Of a stretch of DNA of 64,000 bases, positions 53,392-63,066 are shown piece after piece. The notes beneath the pieces are model-generated. The model did no database searches. It was given only the letters and a program-made list of their open reading frames with translations, and was not told the DNA's origin. The stretch spans positions 372,001 through 436,000 of the forward strand of contig CAXXXM010000002.1 in the NCBI GenBank assembly GCA_963663265.2, given 5' to 3'. This DNA is from JAEXOD01 sp963663265. Lineage in GTDB: Bacteria > Bacteroidota > Ignavibacteria > Ignavibacteriales > Melioribacteraceae. The stretch's first letter is position 1. Each line of letters starts with the position of its first letter. The translations under genes were made by a program, and so were the position numbers.

Positions 53392-53830
53392 ACATGAATA
53401 AATAATAAAACAAAATAATTTAATAATAATCGTTCTTAAATATACTTCAATAAAAATATTTTTTTCACGGTATCGACCGTTTTTGTGAATTTGCAACTTG
53501 ACTTGTTTTTTATAGTTTGCGGCGATACCTTCTTAATTTAATGAGATATTTTGCAGCTACCAAACGAGTAGTCTGTTGATAACAGTTTGATTTAATTTTT
53601 ATGAGGATAATTTAATTACGATATACATAATAATGAATTATTGTTTGTAGAGAAGGACAAAAAATAAAATATTCGTCAAGCAAAATACTTGTTTGTAAGC
53701 TGGGTAGGTAATCCCCTCAAACCGCTTTACCCATGCGCACTCTTTTGCGAAAACCAGAGTATTATTTATTTTTTCAGCTATTTCTCTTGACTTTTAACAT
53801 AACAATTCACAATTAATAAAGTATCGCTCA
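53392..53830. other. Noncoding region beyond the transposase, possible structured RNA
   Basis: About 440 bp without a gene. The first 130 bp are AT-rich. From about 53460 GC content rises locally, and 53690-53760 has short complementary arms (GGGTA/TACCC around 53702-53732, CGCA/TGCG near 53740). It does not match the hairpin family found elsewhere in the window. Candidate for the right end of the IS110 element or a small RNA; nothing decisive is seen. Confidence 0.3.
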
Positions 53831-53867
53831 AAAAAAAAGCCCTACTAAATTAGCAGGGCTTTTTTTT
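53831..53867 (-). terminator. Terminator of trxA
   Basis: Ten-position stem AGCCCTACTA (53838-53847) / TAGCAGGGCT (53851-53860) with A-run left and T-run right. On the minus strand the single mismatch becomes a G-U pair, so it fits trxA best. Confidence 0.88.
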
Positions 53868-53882
53868 GTTGTTTACATCTAT

Positions 53883-54206
53883 TTAAGCTAAAAGTTTATC
53901 AATTTTCTGTTCAAAAACGGCTTTAGATTGAGCACCAATAATGGTATCAACAACCTGTCCACCTTTTAAGAACAATACTGTTGGGATACTTCTCACTCCG
54001 TATGTAACGGCAGTATTTTGATTAGTATCAACATCCAATTTACCAACTTTAACTTTACCTTCATAAGCAGATGCCAATTCTTCAATAATTGGGGCAATCA
54101 TGCGGCATGGACCACACCAAACAGCCCAAAAATCAACAACAACAGGCATATCACAATCTAAAGCTTCTGCTTTAAAGTTGTCATCTGTAAAAGTAAATGG
54201 TTTCAT
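53883..54206 (-). CDS. trxA: Thioredoxin
   Basis: A 107-residue cytoplasmic disulfide reductant. The active site is AVWCGPCRM near residues 30-38; the cis-Pro region is YGVRSIPTVLFLKGG near 70-85. Normal length, no signal peptide. It lies 16 bp downstream of an acyl-CoA dehydrogenase gene and ends at a strong terminator. Confidence 0.95.
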   Translation of the reverse strand: MKPFTFTDDNFKAEALDCDMPVVVDFWAVWCGPCRMIAPIIEELASAYEGKVKVGKLDVDTNQNTAVTYGVRSIPTVLFLKGGQVVDTIIGAQSKAVFEQKIDKLLA

Positions 54207-54222
54207 TTTTTAACTCCTTTAG

Positions 54223-55371
54223 TTATTTAAATATTTTACCATTCTTTTTATTTGCATCATGAGCAATAATACCAAGCTGAATTTCGTTAGTACCTTCAAA
54301 AATTCTATTGATTCTACTATCTCTATAAAATCTTTCAACAGGCAATTCTTTTGAATAACCCATTCCACCATGAATCTGAACAGCAAAATCAGCAATTTTA
54401 TCTAATGATTCAGAACAATAATATTTAACCATTGCAGATTTAGTAGCAACGTCTTTCTTTGCATCATAATCAATGGCGGTTCTGTATACAATAGACTCCA
54501 TATTAAATACCATAACAGACATCTGGGCAATCATATGTTGAATTGCTTGGAAATTGCTAAGTGTCTGATCAAACTGTTTGCGTTGTTTTGCATAAGAGAT
54601 TGACAATTCCAACAATTCTTTTGCAGCACCTAAACAGGCGGCACCTAAACCTAATCTACCGGCATCCAATGTTTTCATGGCAATTAAAAATCCACGACCA
54701 TCTGTACCTAATAAATTTTCTTTTGGAATTCTTACATTATCAAAAGTAAGAGCATTAGTAGTACTTCCTTTAATACCCATCTTCTTTTCAGCGGGTCCTG
54801 CACTAAAACCAGGCGTGTTAGATTCAACAATAAAAGCACTAATCCCTTTTTCAGTACGAGCAAAAACAGATAAAATATCTGCAATTGCACCATTAGTAAT
54901 CCATAGTTTTTCGCCATTAATTACCCACTCGTCACCTTCAAGCACAGCTTTTGTTTTAAGGTTAAACGAGTCTGATCCGGCTTGAGCTTCAGTTAAACAG
55001 AAAGCACCAATTGCTTCACCACTTGCAAGTCGTGTTAAATATTTTTTCTTTTGTTCTTCAGTTCCACCAATATAGATAGCATTAGAACCAATTGATTGAT
55101 GAGCTCCAATAAAAGTAGCAGTACTCATACAACCGCGGGCAATTTCTTCTTGCATTAAACAATACCCAACTTCACCAAATCCGCCGCCGCCATATTCTTC
55201 AGGAAAAGAAATGCCAAGGGCACCTAATTCAGCTAATTTACTAATTAAATCAGCAGGGATTTTTTCTTCACTATCAATTTTTGAAGCGATAGGTTTAATT
55301 TCTTTATTAACAAAGTCTTTAAACATATCTCGTAACATATTTTGTTCTTCGGTAAATTCAAATTTTACCAT
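54223..55371 (-). CDS. Acyl-CoA dehydrogenase
   Basis: A 382-residue flavoenzyme that makes the alpha-beta double bond in acyl-CoA. It has FCLTEAQAGSD (near 125, flavin contact), WITNGAIADI (near 157), the helical C-terminal domain with QIHGGMGYSKELPVERFYRD (near 332) and the catalytic Glu in RIFEGTNEIQ (near 360). Short/medium-chain type. It follows an SDR gene by 21 bp, suggesting one fatty-acid related unit ending with trxA. The exact substrate is unknown. Confidence 0.92.
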   Translation of the reverse strand: MVKFEFTEEQNMLRDMFKDFVNKEIKPIASKIDSEEKIPADLISKLAELGALGISFPEEYGGGGFGEVGYCLMQEEIARGCMSTATFIGAHQSIGSNAIYIGGTEEQKKKYLTRLASGEAIGAFCLTEAQAGSDSFNLKTKAVLEGDEWVINGEKLWITNGAIADILSVFARTEKGISAFIVESNTPGFSAGPAEKKMGIKGSTTNALTFDNVRIPKENLLGTDGRGFLIAMKTLDAGRLGLGAACLGAAKELLELSISYAKQRKQFDQTLSNFQAIQHMIAQMSVMVFNMESIVYRTAIDYDAKKDVATKSAMVKYYCSESLDKIADFAVQIHGGMGYSKELPVERFYRDSRINRIFEGTNEIQLGIIAHDANKKNGKIFK

Positions 55372-55392
55372 TCTTAATAATCCTCTATAAAT

Positions 55393-56217
55393 TTATTTAA
55401 TTGGTTGACTTACTTTATCACCTATGTAGTTAACAATAAATTCACCACCATCAACCCCAATTACATTTCCACTAATCCAATCAGCACGAGGGTCACAAAG
55501 TAAAACAATTGCATTACCAATATCTTCAGGAGTAGTTAATCTACCACCGGGATTTTTTAATTTAGCGGAAGCCATCATTTTTTCATTTAATGGAATTTTT
55601 CTTAAAGCAGGAGTATCTGTAACACCGGCCATAAGAGCGTTAGCAGTAATTCTCATACAACCAAGTTCAACGGCTAACTGACGGATGTGAGCTTCCATAG
55701 CAGCCTTAGCAGCAGAAACAGCACCGTAATTAGGAATTACAGTTTGTGAACCGGCAGAAGTTAAGCCAAAAATTCTTCCACCTTCAGCAAAAATATCTCT
55801 TTGAATTAACCCTTGAGTCCAATAAACCAAGCTATGAGCCATAACATCTAATGTCATAACCATTTGAGCTTGCGAAACACAATCGTTTGGATTTTTTGCA
55901 ACATAAGGTCTCAAAGAACCAAATGCCAATGAATGGATAAGAACATTAACTTTACCTTGTTCTTTACCGGCAAACATTTCGGTTAATTCATCCAAAACAT
56001 CGTTTCTTCGTAACTGATCGGCAGCGTTTATATTATAAAATAAAGCTTTTTGTCCAAGCTTTTCAATTTTTTTCACCAATGCTTGTACTGTGGGCATTGT
56101 GGCAAGTCTATCTAAGTGAACACCAATGATGTTATATCCATTTTTAGCTAATGCCAATGCGCTTGCACCTCCAAAACCGCTGGAAGCACCTAAAACTAAA
56201 GCCCATTTTTTTTCCAT
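55393..56217 (-). CDS. SDR-family enzyme, enoyl-ACP reductase-like
   Basis: A 274-residue short-chain dehydrogenase. The cofactor loop is GASSGFGGASALALAK near residue 10. Instead of the usual YxxxK, the active site reads YGAVSAAK, a Y-x6-K spacing as in FabI/FabL enoyl-ACP reductases. The C-terminal ITANALMAGVTDTPALRKIP and IVLLCDPRADWISGNVIGVDGG also fit that group. A role in the last reductive step of fatty acid elongation is likely; another SDR reductase is possible. It lies between dnaE and an acyl-CoA dehydrogenase gene. Confidence 0.75.
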   Translation of the reverse strand: MEKKWALVLGASSGFGGASALALAKNGYNIIGVHLDRLATMPTVQALVKKIEKLGQKALFYNINAADQLRRNDVLDELTEMFAGKEQGKVNVLIHSLAFGSLRPYVAKNPNDCVSQAQMVMTLDVMAHSLVYWTQGLIQRDIFAEGGRIFGLTSAGSQTVIPNYGAVSAAKAAMEAHIRQLAVELGCMRITANALMAGVTDTPALRKIPLNEKMMASAKLKNPGGRLTTPEDIGNAIVLLCDPRADWISGNVIGVDGGEFIVNYIGDKVSQPIK

Positions 56218-56287
56218 ATAGCACCTTTTTTATTATTTATGAATTTAAACTTTAAACTTACAAAAGTAATTACTTAAATCAAATAGT

Positions 56288-59200
56288 TTAAGAAGTAGAA
56301 AACCGTATAGTATCTTCGCCTAAAAGCTCTAATAATTCTTTAATACAGTTATCGCTAATATCAACTGAATGAAAGGTATAAAAATCTCGTCTCTTATCAC
56401 CCTGTTTCAGAGAAACATAAACTCTAACATTCCCTTCATAACGTTCTAAAATAGATTTTAGTTCTTCAATTGTTTTTTCGTTGTGAACGTTATCATCAAA
56501 ATAAAGAATAATTTTTTTTGTAAACTTAAACCGAGCATCTTGTAAAGAATGAACTTCTTCAACATGAAGTTTTATCCCATCCCCGCTCGATTCAACTTTG
56601 CCTTTAACTAAAACAGTATTTTCTTCTTCAATATATTTACCATAAACTTCGTATATTTTGGAAAACATTAAACATTCACACGACCCTGAAAAATCATCTA
56701 ATTTGAAAAAAGCCATCTGCTTGTTCGATTTATCAATTTTAGTTTTTACATCGGTAATAACACCGCAAGCAAAAACAACCGAACCTTCTGTAAATGTTTC
56801 CGGTTCACCCAAACTACCGGCAGCAAAAGAACTATACTCAGCAGCATAATTAGAGAGTGGATGACTGGTTAAATAAAATCCAAGTACTTCTCTTTCTTTT
56901 GCCAAACTTTTTTTTAAGTCCCACTCTGCAACATTTGGTAATTCAGGATCAGTTGCAACAACTTCATCTTCTCCAAACAAACTAAACATATTATCATTTT
57001 TCTGGTTGTTTGCTCGTTGTGCATATTCTAAAGCATCTTCAACCACAGCTAAATTCTGTGCTCTTGTTCCTACTGTTGAATCAAATGCACCTGCATATAC
57101 TAATCCTTCAAATACTCTTTTATTTACAATACGAGTATCAACATTACAAGCGAAATCATATATCCCTTTAAAATCCCTTCCAAGTTTTTCTTTTGCCCTT
57201 TGAATTTCTTCAACAGCACCAACCCCAACATTTTTTATTGCTGCCAGTCCAAAAACAATGGCTCCATTTTCAACAACAAAATAAACAGAAGGTTTATTAA
57301 CATCAGGAGGCAAAACTTTTACTTTTAGTTTTCGACAATCTTCAAGTAATATTGCAACTTTTTCTGCTTTACCATATTCTTTTGTTAGGTTGGCTGCTAA
57401 AAACTCAGGTAAATAGTGTGCTTTTAGATAAGCAGTTTGATATGCAACAATACTGTAAGCAACAGCATGACTTTTATTAAAACCGTAGTTTGCAAATTTA
57501 TCTATATCATCAAAAATATTCTCTGCTACTTTAGGAGGAATATTATTTTTTTGCGATTCCTCCATAAATTTTGTTTTTTGTTTAAGCATGGTTGCAGTAT
57601 CTTTTTTACCCATTGCTCTTCGCAACAAGTCAGCATCTGCAAGGCTCATACCGGCAACTTTATTTGCAATTTGTATTACTTGTTCTTGATAAACAATAAT
57701 ACCGTATGTTTCTTTAAGTATAGGCTCTAATAATGGGTGGAGATATTCAACTGGTTCTTTTCCATGCTTACGAGCAATAAATGAATTAATATACTCCATT
57801 GGACCAGGACGGTACAATGCGTTCATCGCACTTAAATCCTTAATGGAATTGGGCATTAATTTTTTAAGATACTCGCGCATGGGTCCACTTTCAAACTGAA
57901 ATACTGCAGTTGTCTGCCCATTAGCAAATAAGTCGTACGTCTTTTTATCATCAAGGGGAATATTATCAATATCTATTGTTACCCCTCGTGTTTCTTTAAT
58001 ATAATCTATTGCAGTACGTATAATAGTAAGTGTACTTAAACCCAAAAAGTCCATTTTTAATAAACCGGCTTTATCCAATTCGTTTTTATCGAACTGAGTA
58101 ACCAGCATATTATCTTCATCAGATTTAATTAATGGCACATAATTGCTAACATCTGAAGGAGCAATTACAACCCCCGCAGCATGGCGTGAAGAGTTTCGGT
58201 TTAAGTTTTCTAAAATTTTGCCATATTTAACTAAATCTTTAATCTGTGGATCGTCAGAATCTTTAACCCACTTTAATTCGGGAACGGTATCAATGGCTTG
58301 CTGAATTGTATATACTTTACCAAACTTTGTTGGAATCCATTTATTAATGCTATTTACAACAGGAATAGGTATACGCAAAACGCGAGCAACGTCTTTTAGC
58401 ACTGCCTTTGAGGAAAGTTTATTAAATGCGATAATCTGACTAACAGAATTTGCTCCATACTTCTGTTTTACATACTCAATTATATCCCCACGCTGGTCGT
58501 CAGCAAAATCAACATCTATATCAGGCATTGATTTTCGCGATGGGTTTAGAAATCTTTCAAAAAGCAAATCGTAATCTAAAGGATTAACTTCTGTAATACC
58601 AAGTGCAAAAGCCACCAAACTTCCGGCAGCACTACCACGCCCGGGTCCAACAGGAATGCCCATAGATTTTGCAGCATTAATAAAATCTTGCACAATAAGA
58701 AAATAACCGGGGAAACCCATTTTAACAATAACATCTATTTCAAAGCGTAATCTTTCTTCAATTTCAGGAGTAATTGTTTTAAATCTTTTGTGCATACCTT
58801 GAACTGCAATTTCCTCAAAGTATTCATCGTAATTTGTAGTTTTAGATTCCGGCGGAATAGGAAATTTTGGATACTTAAAACCTTCAAAATCTAATTTTAA
58901 ATTTATCTTTTCTTCAATTTCTAATGTATTTTCAACTGCCCCTTTATAATTTTTAAAGAGGTCTTTCATTTGCTTTTGAGATTTAAAATATATCTCATCA
59001 GTTTTATAACGTAAAACTCTATAATCCGTATCAGGATTTTTATCAGCAAATAACAACATTATATTATGAGCAATTGCATGTTCTTTTTCAATGTAATGAA
59101 TATCATTAGTGGCAATAAGCTTAATACCCAATTCAGTTGAAAGTTTTGGCATTCCTGCTAAAATCGGTTTTTCAACTTCTAAACCATGGTCTTGAATTTC

Positions 59201-59734
59201 AAGATAAAAATCATCTTGAAATATTTCATGATAGGTAATAGCCATCTGCTTAGCTTTTTCATAATCACCGGCAATTAAAAACGAAGAGATTGGTCCTGCA
59301 GGGCAGGCAGTCGTACATATTAATCCTTCACTATATTTTCTAAGAACTTCTAAATCTATTCTCGGTTTATAATAAAAACCTTCAACATGACCAATTGTAC
59401 ACAGTTTTAGTAAATTATCATAACCGGTTCTATTTTTAGCAAGTAATACTAAGTGAAAATAATTACGTGATTGTTTTCTTCCGCCATCTTGTGTCCCTTT
59501 ATCAAACCGGCTACCGGAAGCAGCTACATAGGCTTCCATACCAATTATCGGTTTAATACCGGCATAAGTTGCTTCTCTATAAAACTCCGAAACTCCATAC
59601 ATAACTCCGTGATCTGTTAATGCAAGAGCATGCATGTTATCTTTTTTGGCTGCTTCAATTAAAGAAGGGATTGAACAGGCGGCATCTTGTAGGCTGTAAT
59701 GTGAATGGTTATGTAAATGAACGAAATCTCCCAT
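56288..59734 (-). CDS. dnaE: DNA polymerase III alpha subunit
   Basis: A 1148-residue replicative polymerase. The N-terminal PHP domain (HLHNHSHYSLQDA, ALTDHGVMYG) is followed by the Pol3 catalytic core with VGPGRGSAAGSLVAFALG and the metal Asp pair in MPDIDVDFADDQRG (near 405). Later come the finger domain (YRPGPMEYI, AVAYSIVAYQTAYLK), helix-hairpin-helix and an OB fold (VFACGVITDVKTKI, FFKLDDFSGSCECLMFS) near 985-1055. No separate proofreading exonuclease domain, as in DnaE1-type enzymes. Dut is upstream by 10 bp. Confidence 0.96.
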   Translation of the reverse strand: MGDFVHLHNHSHYSLQDAACSIPSLIEAAKKDNMHALALTDHGVMYGVSEFYREATYAGIKPIIGMEAYVAASGSRFDKGTQDGGRKQSRNYFHLVLLAKNRTGYDNLLKLCTIGHVEGFYYKPRIDLEVLRKYSEGLICTTACPAGPISSFLIAGDYEKAKQMAITYHEIFQDDFYLEIQDHGLEVEKPILAGMPKLSTELGIKLIATNDIHYIEKEHAIAHNIMLLFADKNPDTDYRVLRYKTDEIYFKSQKQMKDLFKNYKGAVENTLEIEEKINLKLDFEGFKYPKFPIPPESKTTNYDEYFEEIAVQGMHKRFKTITPEIEERLRFEIDVIVKMGFPGYFLIVQDFINAAKSMGIPVGPGRGSAAGSLVAFALGITEVNPLDYDLLFERFLNPSRKSMPDIDVDFADDQRGDIIEYVKQKYGANSVSQIIAFNKLSSKAVLKDVARVLRIPIPVVNSINKWIPTKFGKVYTIQQAIDTVPELKWVKDSDDPQIKDLVKYGKILENLNRNSSRHAAGVVIAPSDVSNYVPLIKSDEDNMLVTQFDKNELDKAGLLKMDFLGLSTLTIIRTAIDYIKETRGVTIDIDNIPLDDKKTYDLFANGQTTAVFQFESGPMREYLKKLMPNSIKDLSAMNALYRPGPMEYINSFIARKHGKEPVEYLHPLLEPILKETYGIIVYQEQVIQIANKVAGMSLADADLLRRAMGKKDTATMLKQKTKFMEESQKNNIPPKVAENIFDDIDKFANYGFNKSHAVAYSIVAYQTAYLKAHYLPEFLAANLTKEYGKAEKVAILLEDCRKLKVKVLPPDVNKPSVYFVVENGAIVFGLAAIKNVGVGAVEEIQRAKEKLGRDFKGIYDFACNVDTRIVNKRVFEGLVYAGAFDSTVGTRAQNLAVVEDALEYAQRANNQKNDNMFSLFGEDEVVATDPELPNVAEWDLKKSLAKEREVLGFYLTSHPLSNYAAEYSSFAAGSLGEPETFTEGSVVFACGVITDVKTKIDKSNKQMAFFKLDDFSGSCECLMFSKIYEVYGKYIEEENTVLVKGKVESSGDGIKLHVEEVHSLQDARFKFTKKIILYFDDNVHNEKTIEELKSILERYEGNVRVYVSLKQGDKRRDFYTFHSVDISDNCIKELLELLGEDTIRFSTS

Positions 59735-59744
59735 ATTTCACCAA

Positions 59745-60200
59745 CTATTTCCTTCCGGAATGACCAAAACCGCCTTTTCCGCGTTTTGTTTCAGTCAATT
59801 CTTCCGTTAATTCAAATTTTGCTTGTGTTACCTTAGCCAAAACCAACTGTGCAATTCTATCACCTCTATGTATAATAAAATCGTTAGAATTAAAATTAAA
59901 TAGTATAATTTTAATTTCTCCTCGATAATCGGAATCTATTGTGCCGGGGGCATTTAATATACCAATACCATGTTTTGCTGCCAAACCACTTCTTCCTCTT
60001 ACTTGTATTTCGTAACCTTCTGGAATTTCAACTGATAAATTTGTGGGAACAAGTGCAAAACTACCACTTTTAATTACAAATTCGTCGCTTATTGCTGCCC
60101 TTATATCCATTCCGGCACTTCCGGATGTTTCGTACTCAGGGATTGGGATATCTATATATTCGTTTGATACTCTTTTTACTTTTACTAAAATTTTTTTCAT
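59745..60200 (-). CDS. dut: dUTP diphosphatase
   Basis: A 151-residue trimeric dUTPase that removes dUTP and supplies dUMP. All five motifs are present: GSAGMDIRA, GRSGLAAKHG, NAPGTIDSDYRGEI, RIAQLVL and the C-terminal RGKGGFGHSGR, with the final motif carrying HSG where STG is common. It sits between the flippase and dnaE genes. Confidence 0.95.
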   Translation of the reverse strand: MKKILVKVKRVSNEYIDIPIPEYETSGSAGMDIRAAISDEFVIKSGSFALVPTNLSVEIPEGYEIQVRGRSGLAAKHGIGILNAPGTIDSDYRGEIKIILFNFNSNDFIIHRGDRIAQLVLAKVTQAKFELTEELTETKRGKGGFGHSGRK

Positions 60201-60206
60201 AAATAA

Positions 60207-61670
60207 CTACTTTTTCCTTAAAACTAATCTTTTTAAAATATTAAAATCGTTTATTTTTATCACTCTTAAAGTGAAAAGCATCAAAATAAAAATCACTAAG
60301 AATATTATTTTATATAAAAATAAAAGCTGATTATTATAATAAAGATAAAAATAAACTGCACCACTTGCAAAAATCAAACCCATCATTCGACTTATTTTGC
60401 CAATTTCATAGTTGATTTTATAAAACTTTTGTGTTACAAAATACAAACTTATACTCATTGCCATATAACTAAATAAAGTTGCATAAGCAGCTCCAACAAG
60501 ACTGTATTTTGGTATTAACACTAAATTTGTTACAACATTTATTACAGCCCCCAATAAAGTTACATATGGTAGATATTTCGTTTTTTCTTCAATATAAATA
60601 CCGGCATTAAAGTTAACATACATTCCGTGAAAGATATATCCCAATAAAATAATAGGAACAATCACTAAACCACCCCAAAACGATGGGGCTATTATTGAAC
60701 TATGACTTCCTATTTTTAGTTTTGCAAAGTCGTCAACAAATAGAGTTACAAAAATCCAAATAATACTTGCAACCAAAACAAATAATGTTAAAACTTTTGC
60801 AAAAACTTCTTTTGCGTCTTTTTCTTTAGCATGTGTTAAAAAGAAAGGCTGCCAAGCATATTGAAACATATTTACATATAACATCATAAATATGCCAAGT
60901 TTGTAGTTAGCAGTATAAACACCAACAGTTGCATCGTTTGTAATTGCTGTCAAAATTGGTCTATCTATAACTTGTACTACCGTAGCAGAAAGACTTGCAG
61001 GAAGATATGGAATTCCAAACTTGATCATCTTTCGCAAGTAATCTTTATTTATTGTTAAATTTAAACTTCTAAGAATATCGGGTAAAAGTAATACAAAAGA
61101 TAAAATTGAAGCAATTAAGTTACTTAAAAATATTGCTTCAATATCATACTTAAGATAAACTATAAATAGAATTATTAACAACACATTAACAATTACAAAA
61201 AGCATTTTAATGGTAACAAATTTTACTGCTTTTCTTTTTAAGCGTAAGTCTGCAAATGGAACTAAGGTTAAAGTATCAAAAGCCAATATAGCAACAACAT
61301 AATAAACCAAATGTTCGTATTTTGCAGGTACCTGCATTAAAAAAACAAAAGGGGTTTTAAAAATAAAAATTATTGCAGAAATTAATGCCGTAGTACCTAA
61401 AATAAACCAATATGCTGTTGAAAACACAGTTTTTTTATCCTTTTGTTCAACAACCGAAGAATATTTAAGAAATGCCGAGTCCATTCCGTATATGTATACA
61501 ATATTAAAAAACGCTATATAAGCGTAAATATTAGAATAAATACCAAAATCGGCTTCGGTAAGATAATGTGTATAAAAAGGTACTAAAATAAACGCTAAAA
61601 ATCTGCCAATAATTGTACTGATACCGTACAAAGCAGTATCTTTAAACAATTCCTTTATTTTTTCCAACAT
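60207..61670 (-). CDS. Polysaccharide flippase (Wzx/MOP superfamily)
   Basis: A 487-residue membrane protein with about 12-14 hydrophobic helices and the family start LYGISTIIGRFLAFILVPFY, YGMDSAFLKYSS. Such proteins flip lipid-linked oligosaccharides across the inner membrane for O-antigen, capsule or exopolysaccharide. The near sugar-transferase-like gene (63067-64000) supports a polysaccharide role. Starts 6 bp after the thioesterase stop. Confidence 0.85.
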   Translation of the reverse strand: MLEKIKELFKDTALYGISTIIGRFLAFILVPFYTHYLTEADFGIYSNIYAYIAFFNIVYIYGMDSAFLKYSSVVEQKDKKTVFSTAYWFILGTTALISAIIFIFKTPFVFLMQVPAKYEHLVYYVVAILAFDTLTLVPFADLRLKRKAVKFVTIKMLFVIVNVLLIILFIVYLKYDIEAIFLSNLIASILSFVLLLPDILRSLNLTINKDYLRKMIKFGIPYLPASLSATVVQVIDRPILTAITNDATVGVYTANYKLGIFMMLYVNMFQYAWQPFFLTHAKEKDAKEVFAKVLTLFVLVASIIWIFVTLFVDDFAKLKIGSHSSIIAPSFWGGLVIVPIILLGYIFHGMYVNFNAGIYIEEKTKYLPYVTLLGAVINVVTNLVLIPKYSLVGAAYATLFSYMAMSISLYFVTQKFYKINYEIGKISRMMGLIFASGAVYFYLYYNNQLLFLYKIIFLVIFILMLFTLRVIKINDFNILKRLVLRKK

Positions 61671-61675
61671 TAAAA

Positions 61676-62089
61676 TTATTCCTTAAAGAAAGGAGCCAAT
61701 GCGTCAGTATAAATTTGAGGAGGACGTGTAGCTTTTTTTGTATTAATATTTATAAAAATATGTTCTGTAAATCCTTCTGCAATAAGTTCTTGGGTTTCAA
61801 CTCTTCTAATTACGTAATCAATCCTTACTTTTGGGCTGTATAAAACATGTAATGCCGCTTCAATTTCTAACAAATCGTCATAACGAGCAGCATTTTTATA
61901 TTTAACACCGGCTTCAATTAATGGGAGTTGATATCCTGTTTTTTCAATTTCAGAATAAGGTAGACCCACACTTCTTAAAAGTTCAGTTCTTCCAACTTCA
62001 AAATACTCTAAATATTTTCCATTGTAAACAAATTGCATTTTATCCGTATCGGCATATCTAACACGTAACACAAATTTATTAGCTAACAT
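61676..62089 (-). CDS. YbgC-like acyl-CoA thioesterase
   Basis: A 137-residue hot-dog fold protein. The motif YADTDKMQFVYNGKYLEYFEVGRTELLR contains the catalytic Asp position of the 4HBT class. It probably cleaves acyl-CoA or acyl-ACP. Lies between accA and the flippase gene. Confidence 0.88.
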   Translation of the reverse strand: MLANKFVLRVRYADTDKMQFVYNGKYLEYFEVGRTELLRSVGLPYSEIEKTGYQLPLIEAGVKYKNAARYDDLLEIEAALHVLYSPKVRIDYVIRRVETQELIAEGFTEHIFININTKKATRPPQIYTDALAPFFKE

Positions 62090-62103
62090 ATAAAATTTCT
62101 CAA

Positions 62104-63054
62104 TTATTCTTCAAATACGCCAATATTGGCAAACTTTTCTATTCTATTAAAAACTAACCTTTCAGGTTTAATTTTACAAAGTTTATTTAATTCTTCAAGC
62201 AAAACTTTTTTTAATGTTGATGCCATAAGAGCAGCATCTTTATGGGCACCACCTAATGGTTCAGGAACTATTCTATCAATAATCCCCTGCTGTAATAAAT
62301 CTTTAGGCGTTAATTTTAGAGCTTCGGCAGCTTGTTCTTTATATTCCCAGCTACGCCATAAAATTGATGAACACGATTCAGGACTAATAACTGAATACCA
62401 TGTATTTTCGAGCATCAAAATTCTATCACCAACAGCAATACCTAAAGCTCCACCACTTGCACCCTCGCCAATAATAACAACAATAACCGGCACTTTTAGT
62501 TTACTCATTTCTAAAAGATTTTTAGCAATTGCTTCTGCTTGTCCATTTTGTTCAGCTTCAAGACCCGGAAAAGCCCCCGGAGTATCAATTAATGTAATAA
62601 TAGGTTTATTATATTTTTCGGCAAGTTTCATTAGACGCAAAGCTTTTCTATATCCTTCTGGATTAGGCATTCCAAAATTACGATATAAATTAGATTTAGT
62701 ATCTCTTCCTTTTTGATGACCAATAATCATAACTTTATGTTCATCAATTGAAGCAAATCCGCCCACAATTGCCTTGTCATCTTTGTATAAACGATCACCA
62801 TGCAATTCAACAAAATCGTTGGTTATTGAGTAGATATAATCGAGTGTGTAAGGTCTTTCAGGATGACGAGCCAACTGAACAATCTGCCATCTTGTCAAAT
62901 TGCTGTAAATGTTTTTTTTAAGCTTTATTACTTTTTGTTCAAGACTTTTAATTTCGTCAGAAATATCAAGATTGTTTTGATATTTCTTCATTTCTTCAAT
63001 TTTATTTTCAAGCTCAACTATTGGTTTTTCAAATTCCAAAACAGTTTTTGCCAT
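62104..63054 (-). CDS. accA: Acetyl-CoA carboxylase carboxyltransferase alpha subunit
   Basis: A 316-residue subunit that transfers the carboxyl group from biotin to acetyl-CoA. Seen: a helical N-terminus, RHPERPYTLDYI, ELHGDRLYKDDKAIVGGFA, IDTPGAFPGLEAEQNGQAEA, VIIGEGASGGALGIAVGDRI and SVISPESCSSILWRS. Its partner accD is not in the window. Confidence 0.95.
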   Translation of the reverse strand: MAKTVLEFEKPIVELENKIEEMKKYQNNLDISDEIKSLEQKVIKLKKNIYSNLTRWQIVQLARHPERPYTLDYIYSITNDFVELHGDRLYKDDKAIVGGFASIDEHKVMIIGHQKGRDTKSNLYRNFGMPNPEGYRKALRLMKLAEKYNKPIITLIDTPGAFPGLEAEQNGQAEAIAKNLLEMSKLKVPVIVVIIGEGASGGALGIAVGDRILMLENTWYSVISPESCSSILWRSWEYKEQAAEALKLTPKDLLQQGIIDRIVPEPLGGAHKDAALMASTLKKVLLEELNKLCKIKPERLVFNRIEKFANIGVFEE

Positions 63055-63066
63055 TGTATCTCCTAA

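Noticed and set aside
53690..53760. A tRNA or other known housekeeping RNA
   Set aside because: No cloverleaf, TPsiC-like arm or CCA could be built, and it matches no RNA I recognise; left as an unassigned region.
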